From: FEB-25 sp963726315
GTDB lineage: Bacteria > Chloroflexota > Anaerolineae > Anaerolineales > UBA4823
Length of the DNA stretch: 64,000 nucleotides
Assembly: GCA_963726315.1 (NCBI GenBank)
Contig: CAVSBZ010000007.1
Coordinates: 372,001 to 436,000, forward strand
Direction: 5' to 3'
Under the pieces are notes generated by a model. It saw only the letters and a program-made list of their open reading frames with translations, was not told the origin of the DNA and did no database searches. A program made the translations under genes and the position numbers. Every line of letters starts with the position of its first letter. Within the stretch, counting starts at the first letter, position 1. Positions 34,939 to 43,796 of this stretch are shown in pieces.

Positions 34939-36675
34939 TCATGGTGTGATGGACCACTCACCACCTGTTCGGTGCAGATTGAGGGGAATTAACCCAGGTC
35001 CGGTGGGGAGGGTGACGGAGGTAGAAGCATTATCCCCCATGATGGTAATGTTTTGCACTTCATACCCCTGTTGTTGAAGCGAATCAGATATGGCGAGATA
35101 GTCAGCGGTTAATTGTGAAACGGTGAACGGGTCTGCCAGACCGTGGTCAATGCTATCCAGAACGGAGTTGATTTCATCCAGGGTTTGGCTGGCTGAAGTG
35201 AAATCCTGCCCAATCATCTGCTGGTGCGCAGTGATGAACAGCGTTTCCAGGGCTAGATTATTAGGGGTGTGCGGATGGCGCAGATAATCAGCAACAATGC
35301 CCCGCTCGCGCATGGATTTGTTATCTAGCAGCCAAGCAGTGCGAAAGTAAGCGGAAGGGTCCAACAACTGCTGGTAGCGGCGCATGGTGTCGTAGTAGAT
35401 GACAGTCAACCGAACGTCATCCACCCAGGATGAGGTATCCGGCTCAGCCTCCAAGGCTGAAAGGAAATCCTGTTCAAGCTGAGAGAATGAAATGGAAAAG
35501 TGAGCATGAAGGGCTGAATCAATCGACTCTGATTGGGTCTCACCCTGACGATTGTGGATGTCTCTGTAGAAAGAAGAGAACTTCTCCCAACCGTAAGTAT
35601 CCACCATATACTCGATCAAGGAAGCACCTTCCAGATAGCCGATTTCATGCTGGGAGGCGTAAAAGTCATCTGCCAGAGCCTTCAGGGGGATATACTGGTC
35701 CAAATAAGCTGGCAGCAAGGCAGCTGCCCGGGGCATGAGCGGCTCAAATTTATAGTGACCACCCGTCAGATAGACGGCTAGCCCTTCTACGAAAAGGGTA
35801 GGACGAAAATCTCCCCCGAGCTGGCCATCGAGGGTATGCACCATTTCGTGATGAACCACCAGCTCCCATGAGTTTGAAGCATAATTGCGGTCGAGGTATG
35901 AGACGCTTATCTCAGAGCTGGTAAACCCACCGTGACCCAACAAGCGTGGGAGAATCGTAATGGTGATGGGCTCGGAAAAGCTTGCCCCCATCTTTTCAGT
36001 GACATCCTGTGCCTGGGCATCCACCAGCCTGGTCAGGGAAGACAGGTCGCGTTCAGAAGCGGTATTCGTAACGTAAAAAACGGTGCAGCACTGCGTGCCT
36101 GTCTCCGACCATTGGGCTCCTGCCTGTGCTGGAGGAATGTCAGCCGACGGCAGGAGATTGACTTCTTCAGTCCAGGTAATTCCCCAGGGTTGAATTTCAA
36201 ATGAAAGGGTATGCATCCCGGGATCCAGGTTTTTTGTGTCCCAAACCCAGACCATCGCAGCTTCAAGCCGTCCTTGAATTCCCCATTCACTGAAGTCAAC
36301 CGGTCCAAAATATGGGCCATCCGGAGGGTCGACCTGCACCTGTACGTTGGAACCCTTCACGTTCATATCTGGTGGTGGAAGCACTTCGAAGCTGACCTGG
36401 TCACCTACATAGAGCACATCATCAGGATGATATAACACGGTGAATGTTGTTGGGACCGGTGTAGGGGTGAAATTTGGTACCGGAGTGTAGGTGGGTACCT
36501 GGGTGGGCGTGTATGAAGGCAGACGGGTTGGTGTCTGGGATGGTTTAATTGTCGAAGCGATGGTAGGTGAGGAGGTAATCGTTGCTGAAGGAGCCGGTGG
36601 GAATAAAGAAACCGGTACACCGGCGCATGAAACAGCTACGATAAGGATGAATATCATTCCCAAAAGGCGACGCAT
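34939..36675 (-). CDS. Lipoprotein with gluzincin-type metallopeptidase domain
   Basis: A 578-residue lipoprotein with lipobox VAVSC near residue 17 and a Thr/Pro spacer. An Ig-like region (about 80-200) is followed by a peptidase-MA-like domain with HHEMVH near residue 275 and a second glutamate in LFVEGLAVYL, the gluzincin pattern. It probably cuts proteins or peptides at the cell surface. ATG 36675 is preferred over ATG 36681 because the -10 box ends six bases before it. Confidence 0.75.
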   Translation of the reverse strand: MRRLLGMIFILIVAVSCAGVPVSLFPPAPSATITSSPTIASTIKPSQTPTRLPSYTPTQVPTYTPVPNFTPTPVPTTFTVLYHPDDVLYVGDQVSFEVLPPPDMNVKGSNVQVQVDPPDGPYFGPVDFSEWGIQGRLEAAMVWVWDTKNLDPGMHTLSFEIQPWGITWTEEVNLLPSADIPPAQAGAQWSETGTQCCTVFYVTNTASERDLSSLTRLVDAQAQDVTEKMGASFSEPITITILPRLLGHGGFTSSEISVSYLDRNYASNSWELVVHHEMVHTLDGQLGGDFRPTLFVEGLAVYLTGGHYKFEPLMPRAAALLPAYLDQYIPLKALADDFYASQHEIGYLEGASLIEYMVDTYGWEKFSSFYRDIHNRQGETQSESIDSALHAHFSISFSQLEQDFLSALEAEPDTSSWVDDVRLTVIYYDTMRRYQQLLDPSAYFRTAWLLDNKSMRERGIVADYLRHPHTPNNLALETLFITAHQQMIGQDFTSASQTLDEINSVLDSIDHGLADPFTVSQLTADYLAISDSLQQQGYEVQNITIMGDNASTSVTLPTGPGLIPLNLHRTGGEWSITP

Positions 36676-36681
36676 GCACAT

Positions 36682-36687
36682 ATTATA
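36682..36687 (-). promoter_or_regulatory. -10 box, possible leaderless start of the metallopeptidase lipoprotein
   Basis: TATAAT on the minus strand ends six bases before ATG 36675. There is no ribosome site, so a leaderless transcript is suggested. Confidence 0.4.
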
Positions 36688-36758
36688 AAATACTCAGGGG
36701 TGGTAGAATAAATCTAATTCAATGAGAAATTTCACATTTAATATCTGAGGAGGTTCTT

Positions 36759-37829
36759 ATGTCACCGATGTTCGTTCCCGGTCCGGTAGATGTATCACCG
36801 GATGTGCTGCAACAACAAACGAGGGCAATGATCCCACACCGCAGCAAAGATTTCGAGACCATTTTTCAGCGCTCGGCCGATAAATTACGCCAGATATTTT
36901 TTACCCAATACCGTATTTTCATTATGACCAACTCCGGCAGTGGAGCGCAGGAATCAACCATCCGCAACCTGGTAAAAGAGCGGGTACTGAACTGCGTCAA
37001 TGGATCTTTTGCTAAACGTTGGTATGACGTTGCGATTGCCAATGGTAAACTAGCCGACAAAGTTGAAGTACCCATGGGTCAGGCAATCTTGCCAGAAATG
37101 GTCGAGGAAGCGCTCAAGAAGCAGAAATACGATTTGGTCACCCTGGTGCATAATGAAACTTCTACAGGAGTAGAGAACCCGGTAAAGGAAATTGCTGAAG
37201 TGGTCCACCGGGTGAGCCCTGAGACCTTAATTGCGGTGGATGCCGTCTCATCATTGGGTGGGGTGAAGATCGAGATGGATGCATGGGGATTGGATGTATT
37301 ATTTACCTCTTCTCAAAAATGTATGGCATTGCCGCCAGGCATCGCATTGGTCGGGGTGAATGACCGGGCGATGGCTCGGGCAGCCGAGGTGCCCTACCGC
37401 GGTTGGTACTTTGATTACCTGCTGTTGGAGAAGCACCGCCTCAAAGATTCCACTCCGATGACACCGGCGATGTCTCTGATCTACGCGCTGGATTACCAGA
37501 TTGACAGGATGCTGGCTGAGGGGATCGAGAACCGGTTTGCCCGGCACAGTGCCATGGCAAAATACTCTCAGGAGTGGGCGACCAAAAAAGGTTGGCCACT
37601 GTTTGCTCCGGAGGGGTACCGGTCACAGACCATCACTGTGGTAGTCAACCCGCCCACTTTTGACTGCGCAGAATTCAACAAGTTTGTCGGACCACGTAAC
37701 TTACGATTGGCAAATGGTTATGGGGATCTGAAGGGGAAAACATTCCGGATTGCACACATGGCGGAAATCCAAATGGATGATTTGGAAAACCTGCTGAACG
37801 GCATTGACGAGTTTATGCAGGGCAGATAA
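36759..37829 (+). CDS. Class V aminotransferase (alanine/serine-glyoxylate type)
   Basis: A 356-residue PLP enzyme of the alanine-glyoxylate/serine-glyoxylate aminotransferase family. Motifs: GPVDVSP near the N-terminus, SGSGAQES in the cofactor-phosphate region, VDAVSSLGG (160-168), and the PLP lysine in SSQKCMALPPG (Lys187). It moves amino groups between glyoxylate or pyruvate and alanine or serine. GAGGAGG precedes the ATG. Confidence 0.88.
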   Translation: MSPMFVPGPVDVSPDVLQQQTRAMIPHRSKDFETIFQRSADKLRQIFFTQYRIFIMTNSGSGAQESTIRNLVKERVLNCVNGSFAKRWYDVAIANGKLADKVEVPMGQAILPEMVEEALKKQKYDLVTLVHNETSTGVENPVKEIAEVVHRVSPETLIAVDAVSSLGGVKIEMDAWGLDVLFTSSQKCMALPPGIALVGVNDRAMARAAEVPYRGWYFDYLLLEKHRLKDSTPMTPAMSLIYALDYQIDRMLAEGIENRFARHSAMAKYSQEWATKKGWPLFAPEGYRSQTITVVVNPPTFDCAEFNKFVGPRNLRLANGYGDLKGKTFRIAHMAEIQMDDLENLLNGIDEFMQGR

Positions 37830-37844
37830 AACAAGGAAACCTAC

Positions 37845-37873
37845 CAGAGACGTCCCCGAGTGGGACGTCTCTG
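37845..37873. repeat. Palindromic repeat, AGACGCCC family, copy 3
   Basis: CAGAGACGTCCC (37845-37856) and GGGACGTCTCTG (37862-37873) form a perfect 12-bp stem with the loop CGAGT. The arms match the 18422 copy except for one base. It lies between the aminotransferase and the RNA methyltransferase gene. Confidence 0.55.
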
Positions 37874-37902
37874 TGGTTAATCAAAAACGATATGGCAAAT
37901 TT

Positions 37903-39138
37903 ATGACAAACACATTTGACGTCAGGATCGAAAGGCTGGCATATGGAGGGGATGGAATTGGGAGGCTGCCAGATGGCAGGGTGGTATTTATTCCTTATGT
38001 GATCCCTGGTGAACTGGTAAGGGTGCGTGTGGTGGAGGATAAACCTCAACGAGCAACTGCTGAGTTAATGGAAGTGGTAGAACCATCGTCCGACCGGGTT
38101 ATCCCTAGGTGTGCACATTTTTCAACCTGCGGAGGCTGCCATTACCAACAGTTGAATTATCAGGCACAGCTGAACAGTAAACGCGACATCCTGAGGGACC
38201 AACTGGAGCGGATTGGAGGCTTCAGGGAAATACCAGATATTGAGATGCATGCCTCGGCAGAAGCGTGGTTCTACCGGAACACAATTCAATTCCACGTCAC
38301 CGACGAAGGCAAGTTAGGATTTCAGATAGGCCATACCAACCAACCTTTTGCGATCCGGGAATGCCACCTGCCGATGGAGGCGATCAACAGGTTATGGCCG
38401 CAGATTGAGCTTGAGCCAATCCGCGAACTGGAACGCGTGAGCTTGAGGCTGGGATTTGATGAGGAGATTATGCTGATCCTGAAGAGCTCAGACCCACAAG
38501 CGATGGAATTCAGCATTGAAAACCTGCCGGTATCTGCTGTGCAGGTGGGCCCTTATGGGAGCATCGTATTAGCCGGCAGTGACTGCGTTGTAATGGAGGT
38601 GCTGGGAAGGAAGTTCAAAGTATCGGCGAGCTCTTTCTTCCAGGTAAATAACCTTCAGGCTCAAACCATGATTGAATATTTAATGGATCATCTCCCAATC
38701 AACAGTGAGAAGACTGTTGTGGATGCATATTGTGGCGTGGGATTATTCAGCGCCTTCCTGGCTCCAAAAGTGAAGCGTCTAGCAGGGATCGAGGTATCGC
38801 CCAATGCCTGTGAAGATTTCTCGACCAACCTGGATGAATTCGAGCAGGTGGAATTATACGAAGCACCGGTGGAAGATGTGATTTTGAATGTTGCTTTCCA
38901 CGCGGATATGATCATCATGGACCCGCCTCGAGCCGGATTGGGGGCAAAAACAGTGGCAGGGATCATAAACCAGGCTGCAGCGCACTTGGCATACGTCTCC
39001 TGCGACCCGGCAACGCTGGCTCGGGACGGCAAGCAATTAGCGGAGGGGGGATATTCACTGACCAGTATTGCGCTCTTCGATATGTTCCCCCAGACTTATC
39101 ACATCGAGAGCATCAGCTTGTGGGAGAAAAAAGCATAA
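37903..39138 (+). CDS. rlmD: 23S rRNA (uracil-C5)-methyltransferase, RumA/TrmA family
   Basis: A 411-residue SAM-dependent RNA methyltransferase. It has an N-terminal TRAM RNA-binding domain (about 1-60), an iron-sulfur cysteine set C70-x5-C76-GG-C79 plus a later cysteine in IRECHLP, the SAM site VVDAYCGVGLF, and the catalytic cysteine motif VSCDPATLARD. These place it in the RlmD/RlmCD group; the exact uridine is not predictable. ATG 37903 is chosen because homology begins there; the upstream frame runs through the palindromic repeat. Confidence 0.88.
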   Translation: MTNTFDVRIERLAYGGDGIGRLPDGRVVFIPYVIPGELVRVRVVEDKPQRATAELMEVVEPSSDRVIPRCAHFSTCGGCHYQQLNYQAQLNSKRDILRDQLERIGGFREIPDIEMHASAEAWFYRNTIQFHVTDEGKLGFQIGHTNQPFAIRECHLPMEAINRLWPQIELEPIRELERVSLRLGFDEEIMLILKSSDPQAMEFSIENLPVSAVQVGPYGSIVLAGSDCVVMEVLGRKFKVSASSFFQVNNLQAQTMIEYLMDHLPINSEKTVVDAYCGVGLFSAFLAPKVKRLAGIEVSPNACEDFSTNLDEFEQVELYEAPVEDVILNVAFHADMIIMDPPRAGLGAKTVAGIINQAAAHLAYVSCDPATLARDGKQLAEGGYSLTSIALFDMFPQTYHIESISLWEKKA

Positions 39139-39168
39139 AAAAAGGGGATGGCATTGAAACCATCCCCT
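39136..39168 (-). terminator. Intrinsic terminator of the Asp-box/PKD protein gene
   Basis: A 9-bp perfect stem (39143-39151 with 39160-39168, loop of eight bases) is followed on the minus strand by a run of seven T residues. It lies 12 bases after the minus-strand stop at 39180. Confidence 0.85.
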
Positions 39169-39179
39169 CGAGGAAGCAT

Positions 39180-41750
39180 TTATTGTCGGAAGTTCAATGG
39201 AAGGAAGATAAGCCCTCCAGCCGAGACGGATGATCGGTATTCAACCATTCCGCATGGGTCGGTTACAGTCAGAAGAACGGAGTATCTTCCCGGAGCGGTA
39301 TATAAGTGAGTGGGAGATTGTTCGTTGCTAAAGGCTGATCCATCACCAAAGTCCCACGAATATGTGAGCGGCTGGGTACCCGTGCTTAGATTGGTGAAAG
39401 TCACTGAAAGATTATCCTTTTGCCAGGTAAATAATGCCATTGGAGCTGTGCAGGTGGTGGTGACCTGGTCGGTGAAACGGCCAGTACCGCACAAATCGGT
39501 GGCATTTAAGCTCACGGTAAAAGTATCAGGCAGGCTGTACTCGTGCATAGGGGAGGTAAGTGTACTGGTAATGCCATCACCAAAATCCCATAAAAAGTTG
39601 AGGGGGAATCGCCCGCTGCTTTGATTGGTGTAGGTGACGATTAGCTCCTCGTCCAACCAGCTAAAACCTGCTTCAGGGGCGGAGCAAACGGCAACAAGTG
39701 GATGACTTATCTCGCCGGAACCACACAGATCAGCTGCACTCAGGGTGACGATATAGTCACCGGGAAGGGCGTACTCGTGTACAGGTGAGATTTCCGTGCT
39801 GGTGATGCCATCCCCGAAATCCCAAATGAATTCCAGGGGCGTCGTTGCTGTAGTCTCATTGGTAAAGGTAAATACAAGCTCAGAGCTTACCCATGAAAAT
39901 TCGGGGGAAGGGATAGGACCAGTAATAATGCTGGTAGCAGACATGGTTACGTTGACACCCTGGCCGGTGGTGAGGAGGGCTTCATTGGTAATCGGCAGGC
40001 AGGATGCAGCGGTAGGTGTGACTGCAAAGGTGATGGTTATTGGTGTATCGGTGGATATATCACCATTCCAGGTGACTGCTCCGGCGGAGAAATCTACTGT
40101 ACCAGATGATGCCCAAACAGAGCCAAGCACATAGATGGTTTCTGGTGGAAGGGGGTCGTTGACCTGGTTGCTTGGGACACTGTCAAGGCTACTCAGGACA
40201 ATCGAATACGTGAATGGCTCGAATTGATTTACCCAGTGGGGGGCTGACTTTTGACCCTGGACGGAATTTACCCGTTGAGTAAAGATATCTTCCTGGTTGC
40301 GGCGTGTGTCTACCCAGGCGGGGAAAACGAAATCATTGGTTGCCGCCAGGCCGCTATAATCACCAATGAAGGGAGGGTTAAAACCACCGATGCTCGAGTC
40401 AACCGTGACTTCGCTCATGCGCTGGTTGGGGCTAAAGCTAATGCCTCCATCATTAGAAACGGTGACGTACTCATCATACAGCAGGGGTTGAGTAACGGGG
40501 GTGGGATCAAGACGGGAATCGAACCAGCCAACATAAAGCTTGCCATTGGGAGCTACGTCCATCCAGGGGAAAAATTGGTGGGCATCGTTGTACAAAGGGT
40601 CGTCGTTGATGCGGACCGGTTCACTCCAATTGGCGCCATTGTTGGTTGAGCGGGTGAAGTAAATATCGGCATCTGCATTACGATAATCACTCCAGGCGAC
40701 ATAGATATTGCCATTAGTCGGGTCCACCGCGGCTGTGGGGAAGGAATTATCACGAAAACCACCTCCAGGCAGCGGGCTGGGGATTTCGTCCGCCGTGGCA
40801 ACCTGGAAAGGCGTCCCGAAGGTCTGACCACCGTTGGTAGATTTGGCCATGCGTATTGCGCCAGTATTGTAATTAAACCAGGCAACATAAACGACGCCGT
40901 CAGGAGCTACTACAGGAACAGATCCCTGGTTGGATGTATAACCCGTATCACTGATACGGAATGGAATGGAAAACGAAGCCCCACCGTCGGTTGAACGTGA
41001 AAAGTAAATGGGTGCTGAAAAGTCGAAATGAGTCCAGCTCAGGTAAACATTGCCATCATAAAGCCCGCCGGTTGCATCGACGGTCAGATATTCTTTGTCC
41101 TGTAATTCCGAGGCCGAATTCCAATCCACAACCACCGGATCCAACCAGGTCAGACCTCCGTCAGTGGATTTAGAGACTGCCACCCCGCCGTCATCGGTGG
41201 AACGGTTAAAAGCAATGTAGGAATAATAGACATTATGGATATCGTGGATAGCGATGGAAGGGTCACCAGCAGCGAAAGTGTTGGGGATGGTGGAGATATC
41301 GATAATACCGTCACCAGGCCAGGTATTGCCGCCATCGAAGCTGACGTAATAACCCGCGCGCACATCATGTTGGGGTGGGGGATCGACGCGTAAGCGGTAG
41401 TCGTTGGAGGTAGCAATAATATGATTGGGATTGGTTGGGTTGACGGCGATGCTGGGTTCATTTTGAGCCTGGGTGGTTTGGTCTTGATTACACAAGACAT
41501 TGGGACCCAGCGGGACGTCTCCCAAGATGTTAAGAAAGTCGTTTATTCGAAATGGCAGCGAAAATGGCTGGAAGAGTGAAGGGTTGGTCCAGGCAGGATC
41601 GATAACCAGGATACCCGAGAACTTATCCCAAAATTCGGGGTTGTCACGCGGTGAAGGAGCGGCGCTTAGGGCGGGTTGCCTGGAAGAAAATACCAGACCG
41701 AAACCAAATAAAACCAATACAAGAGATATATTTCGCAGATGGCGGGACAT
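39180..41750 (-). CDS. Secreted Asp-box (sialidase-like) repeat protein with three PKD domains
   Basis: An 856-residue exported protein. A signal peptide (about 1-30) is followed by a beta-propeller-like region with about six Asp-boxes (such as SFDGGNTW, STDGGLTW, STNNGANW), a DUF11-like domain near 510-610, and three PKD domains, each with WDFGDG and an HEYALPG-type motif. The tail is GLIFLPLNFRQ. It probably binds or degrades glycans or other polymers outside the cell; sialidase catalytic residues were not confirmed. GGAGG precedes the ATG. Confidence 0.82.
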   Translation of the reverse strand: MSRHLRNISLVLVLFGFGLVFSSRQPALSAAPSPRDNPEFWDKFSGILVIDPAWTNPSLFQPFSLPFRINDFLNILGDVPLGPNVLCNQDQTTQAQNEPSIAVNPTNPNHIIATSNDYRLRVDPPPQHDVRAGYYVSFDGGNTWPGDGIIDISTIPNTFAAGDPSIAIHDIHNVYYSYIAFNRSTDDGGVAVSKSTDGGLTWLDPVVVDWNSASELQDKEYLTVDATGGLYDGNVYLSWTHFDFSAPIYFSRSTDGGASFSIPFRISDTGYTSNQGSVPVVAPDGVVYVAWFNYNTGAIRMAKSTNGGQTFGTPFQVATADEIPSPLPGGGFRDNSFPTAAVDPTNGNIYVAWSDYRNADADIYFTRSTNNGANWSEPVRINDDPLYNDAHQFFPWMDVAPNGKLYVGWFDSRLDPTPVTQPLLYDEYVTVSNDGGISFSPNQRMSEVTVDSSIGGFNPPFIGDYSGLAATNDFVFPAWVDTRRNQEDIFTQRVNSVQGQKSAPHWVNQFEPFTYSIVLSSLDSVPSNQVNDPLPPETIYVLGSVWASSGTVDFSAGAVTWNGDISTDTPITITFAVTPTAASCLPITNEALLTTGQGVNVTMSATSIITGPIPSPEFSWVSSELVFTFTNETTATTPLEFIWDFGDGITSTEISPVHEYALPGDYIVTLSAADLCGSGEISHPLVAVCSAPEAGFSWLDEELIVTYTNQSSGRFPLNFLWDFGDGITSTLTSPMHEYSLPDTFTVSLNATDLCGTGRFTDQVTTTCTAPMALFTWQKDNLSVTFTNLSTGTQPLTYSWDFGDGSAFSNEQSPTHLYTAPGRYSVLLTVTDPCGMVEYRSSVSAGGLIFLPLNFRQ

Positions 41751-41876
41751 GTGGGGAGCCTCCAGGGGGGATAAAACGAATTCCCCAATTGTAACTGCGA
41801 AATGACTTATAAATAGTTAATAAAACCTGGTATGTATCCTGCATAATAGGGTAAGAAATCTTCTTGATGAATCTCC

Positions 41877-41905
41877 TTGACATAGAACATATGTTCTGTT
41901 ATAAT
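41877..41905 (+). promoter_or_regulatory. SOS-type promoter: consensus -35/-10 with LexA box in the spacer
   Basis: TTGACA (41877-41882) and TATAAT (41900-41905) are perfect consensus boxes with a 17-base spacer. The spacer contains AGAACATATGTTCT, a 14-base palindrome that fits the GAAC-N4-GTTC LexA operator of Gram-positive-type bacteria. LexA bound here would block RNA polymerase. It drives the 81-residue protein gene. Confidence 0.85.
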
Positions 41906-41946
41906 ATAAAGCGTGGTAATTAGGTAACGTTAGCGGAGGTTTTGAA

Positions 41947-42192
41947 ATGAACATCGGAATGCTGTGGTATGACAATGATAACAAGTCTGACCTGGCTACA
42001 AAGATCCAGAGAGCAGCGAATTATTACCATTTGAAATATGGAAAGGAACCCAATCTTTGCCTGGTACACCCACGGACACTGGGTAACGCTTCGTGGAAAA
42101 ACGCAGGGATGGAAGTACGCACCACGCGTTCGGTACTACCAAACCACTTTTGGTTAGGGGTAAATAGTAATGGGAACCCGGTTAAATCGTGA
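41947..42192 (+). CDS. Small conserved-looking protein, predicted SOS-induced
   Basis: An 81-residue soluble protein of unknown function, beginning MNIGMLWYDND and containing LATKIQRAANYYHLKYG, LCLVHPRTL and LPNHFWLGV. GGAGG lies eight bases before the ATG. The promoter carries a LexA-type operator, so it is probably expressed on DNA damage. It converges with holA and overlaps its end by 11 bases. No catalytic motif or membrane segment is visible; an inhibitor or accessory role in the damage response is possible but unproven. Confidence 0.75.
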   Translation: MNIGMLWYDNDNKSDLATKIQRAANYYHLKYGKEPNLCLVHPRTLGNASWKNAGMEVRTTRSVLPNHFWLGVNSNGNPVKS

Positions 42193-43186
42193 GCTCGGTC
42201 ACCAGCAGTTCGAGGGCCAGGTCTGCATCCATTTGACCGGTTTTAATCGCTTCATCAAGGTCCAACAAGCGGTGATAGATCATATCAAGAGATTTACCAG
42301 TAAAATGAGCGGCACTTTCCAGGGCTAATTTAGCGGGGTAATAGGCAATTTTCAATGATCTAGGAATATCATTAATGCTTCCATGGTTGTCGATTAATTC
42401 CTTGGCGATAATCAGCACTCGAAATTGATAGACAATACTCTGAAAGATCCTCAGCGGATCATCCTCCTGCAGGCTACGGTGTAACAGGGCTTGTGCCTTA
42501 CGCGGGTTACGGTCACGCAGGGCATTCACCAGCTCAAAATCACCAATTTTTGCAGTCAATGGAGTAAGATGCTCAACATCGTCGGTATCCACCGGGCGCG
42601 AATAGTTGACATAGGTCAACAGCTTGGTAATCTCTTGAGAAGCGAGGCGGGTGTCGTCGCCGATCTGATTAGCCAGTGAACCAGCAGCTTGGGGAGTGAT
42701 CTGCCCGCCGACTGACTTCACGTGCTCCTGGATCCACTTGACCATTAACGGTCCACCAGGCTGGGGGTGATGCCGCAGATAGACACGCTTTAACTGTTCA
42801 GGAGCAGTTGCCCATTTTTCCAGCCAATTCAGCCGGCCATCTTTCCGGTCCCTTTCGCTGGTCAGGAAGTCATATTCGACCAGTACCAATTTGGAGGTGG
42901 GTTTTTCAGCTGCCAGGTAGGCGATAAATTCAGATTGCTCTTTTTTGTCTTTAAATCGTGAGGTGGGGTGGCTGAGAATGACCAGCCTTTTTGCAGCCAG
43001 GAATGGCACTGTTGCGACGGCGTCTTTTAGTTGGGATAAGGAAGCGGACCTACCATCCAGGCGGGTGGTATTCATCCCGGCGATGCTGGCATCACCGAGG
43101 CGGTTGCTCACTTTATCGATGGATTCATTAATAGCATATTCGTCATCGCCATCAAAGAGATATATCTCGGGACCTTCCTCAGTCAC
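42182..43186 (-). CDS. holA: DNA polymerase III delta subunit
   Basis: A 334-residue clamp-loader subunit that opens the beta clamp. The layout fits the family: an N-terminal AAA-like domain starting EIYLFDGDDEYAI, a helical middle domain (SLANQIGDDTRLASQEITKLL) and a C-terminal collar domain. GTG start with GAGG upstream; it follows the DUF6391 gene after two bases. The clamp itself, dnaN, is at 17-18 kb. Confidence 0.88.
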   Translation of the reverse strand: MTEEGPEIYLFDGDDEYAINESIDKVSNRLGDASIAGMNTTRLDGRSASLSQLKDAVATVPFLAAKRLVILSHPTSRFKDKKEQSEFIAYLAAEKPTSKLVLVEYDFLTSERDRKDGRLNWLEKWATAPEQLKRVYLRHHPQPGGPLMVKWIQEHVKSVGGQITPQAAGSLANQIGDDTRLASQEITKLLTYVNYSRPVDTDDVEHLTPLTAKIGDFELVNALRDRNPRKAQALLHRSLQEDDPLRIFQSIVYQFRVLIIAKELIDNHGSINDIPRSLKIAYYPAKLALESAAHFTGKSLDMIYHRLLDLDEAIKTGQMDADLALELLVTELTI

Positions 43187-43188
43187 GT

Positions 43189-43722
43189 TTAGCCTCTAGT
43201 TTGGATGCGGTGGAAAGTGAGCCGACCTTGTTCGCGATGGGTGATAGAGATGACTTCGAGAGAACCTGGATCGCCTGAAGTAGTCACGCGCCTTTGAAGT
43301 TCCAAGCCGAGGGGTTGTGAGATGATCAGCGCTATGGTTGCCAGGGCAGCGGCAAAGGGCAAGCGGGCAAGTTTGTCCTGCCAGCGCCTGCCACTGCCCA
43401 GCATGGAAGCCGCACCGGCGAGCCCTGCCAGTGCTCCGGCAGTAGCGTAGTTCGTCCCGCAGTTGGGATGAATTGCCAGCTGGCGCTCACCAGCCCTCAA
43501 GCGAGCAACGGCTTCCTGGACAGCTGCGTGGAGTAGCTCAGCAGGAACATCACCAATGATCCAGAATCCACCAATATCGGAGTGTCCTACCAGCATGGTA
43601 TGGGGCAGATAGTTAGCCAGAACGTGTAATGTGGCATGCTCCAGACCGTGATTACGCCGCACGTGTGAAATCACCGGTAGCTCAAGAAAATTAGAAATAC
43701 TGTATGCTTCAATCTGCGCCAT
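43189..43722 (-). CDS. DUF6391-like membrane protein
   Basis: A 177-residue protein with the motif VRRNHGLEHATLHVL (22-36), typical of DUF6391 proteins, then a soluble segment (NCGTNYATAGALAG) and one or two hydrophobic helices (about 105-150). Function unknown. GGAGGT precedes the ATG and an extended -10 box (TGGTATAAT on the minus strand, 43751-43743) lies about 20 bases before the start. holA follows in the same operon. Confidence 0.75.
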   Translation of the reverse strand: MAQIEAYSISNFLELPVISHVRRNHGLEHATLHVLANYLPHTMLVGHSDIGGFWIIGDVPAELLHAAVQEAVARLRAGERQLAIHPNCGTNYATAGALAGLAGAASMLGSGRRWQDKLARLPFAAALATIALIISQPLGLELQRRVTTSGDPGSLEVISITHREQGRLTFHRIQTRG

Positions 43723-43742
43723 GGGTACCTCCGATCCAAGTG

Positions 43743-43751
43743 ATTATACCA
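43743..43751 (-). promoter_or_regulatory. Extended -10 promoter of the DUF6391-holA operon
   Basis: TGGTATAAT is a perfect extended -10 element about 20 bases before the ATG at 43722. Here a proper ribosome site lies between promoter and start. Confidence 0.55.
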
Positions 43752-43796
43752 GCGTGCAATGCAACACAGATTGGGCCGCAGGTGAGCTGATCCCGA

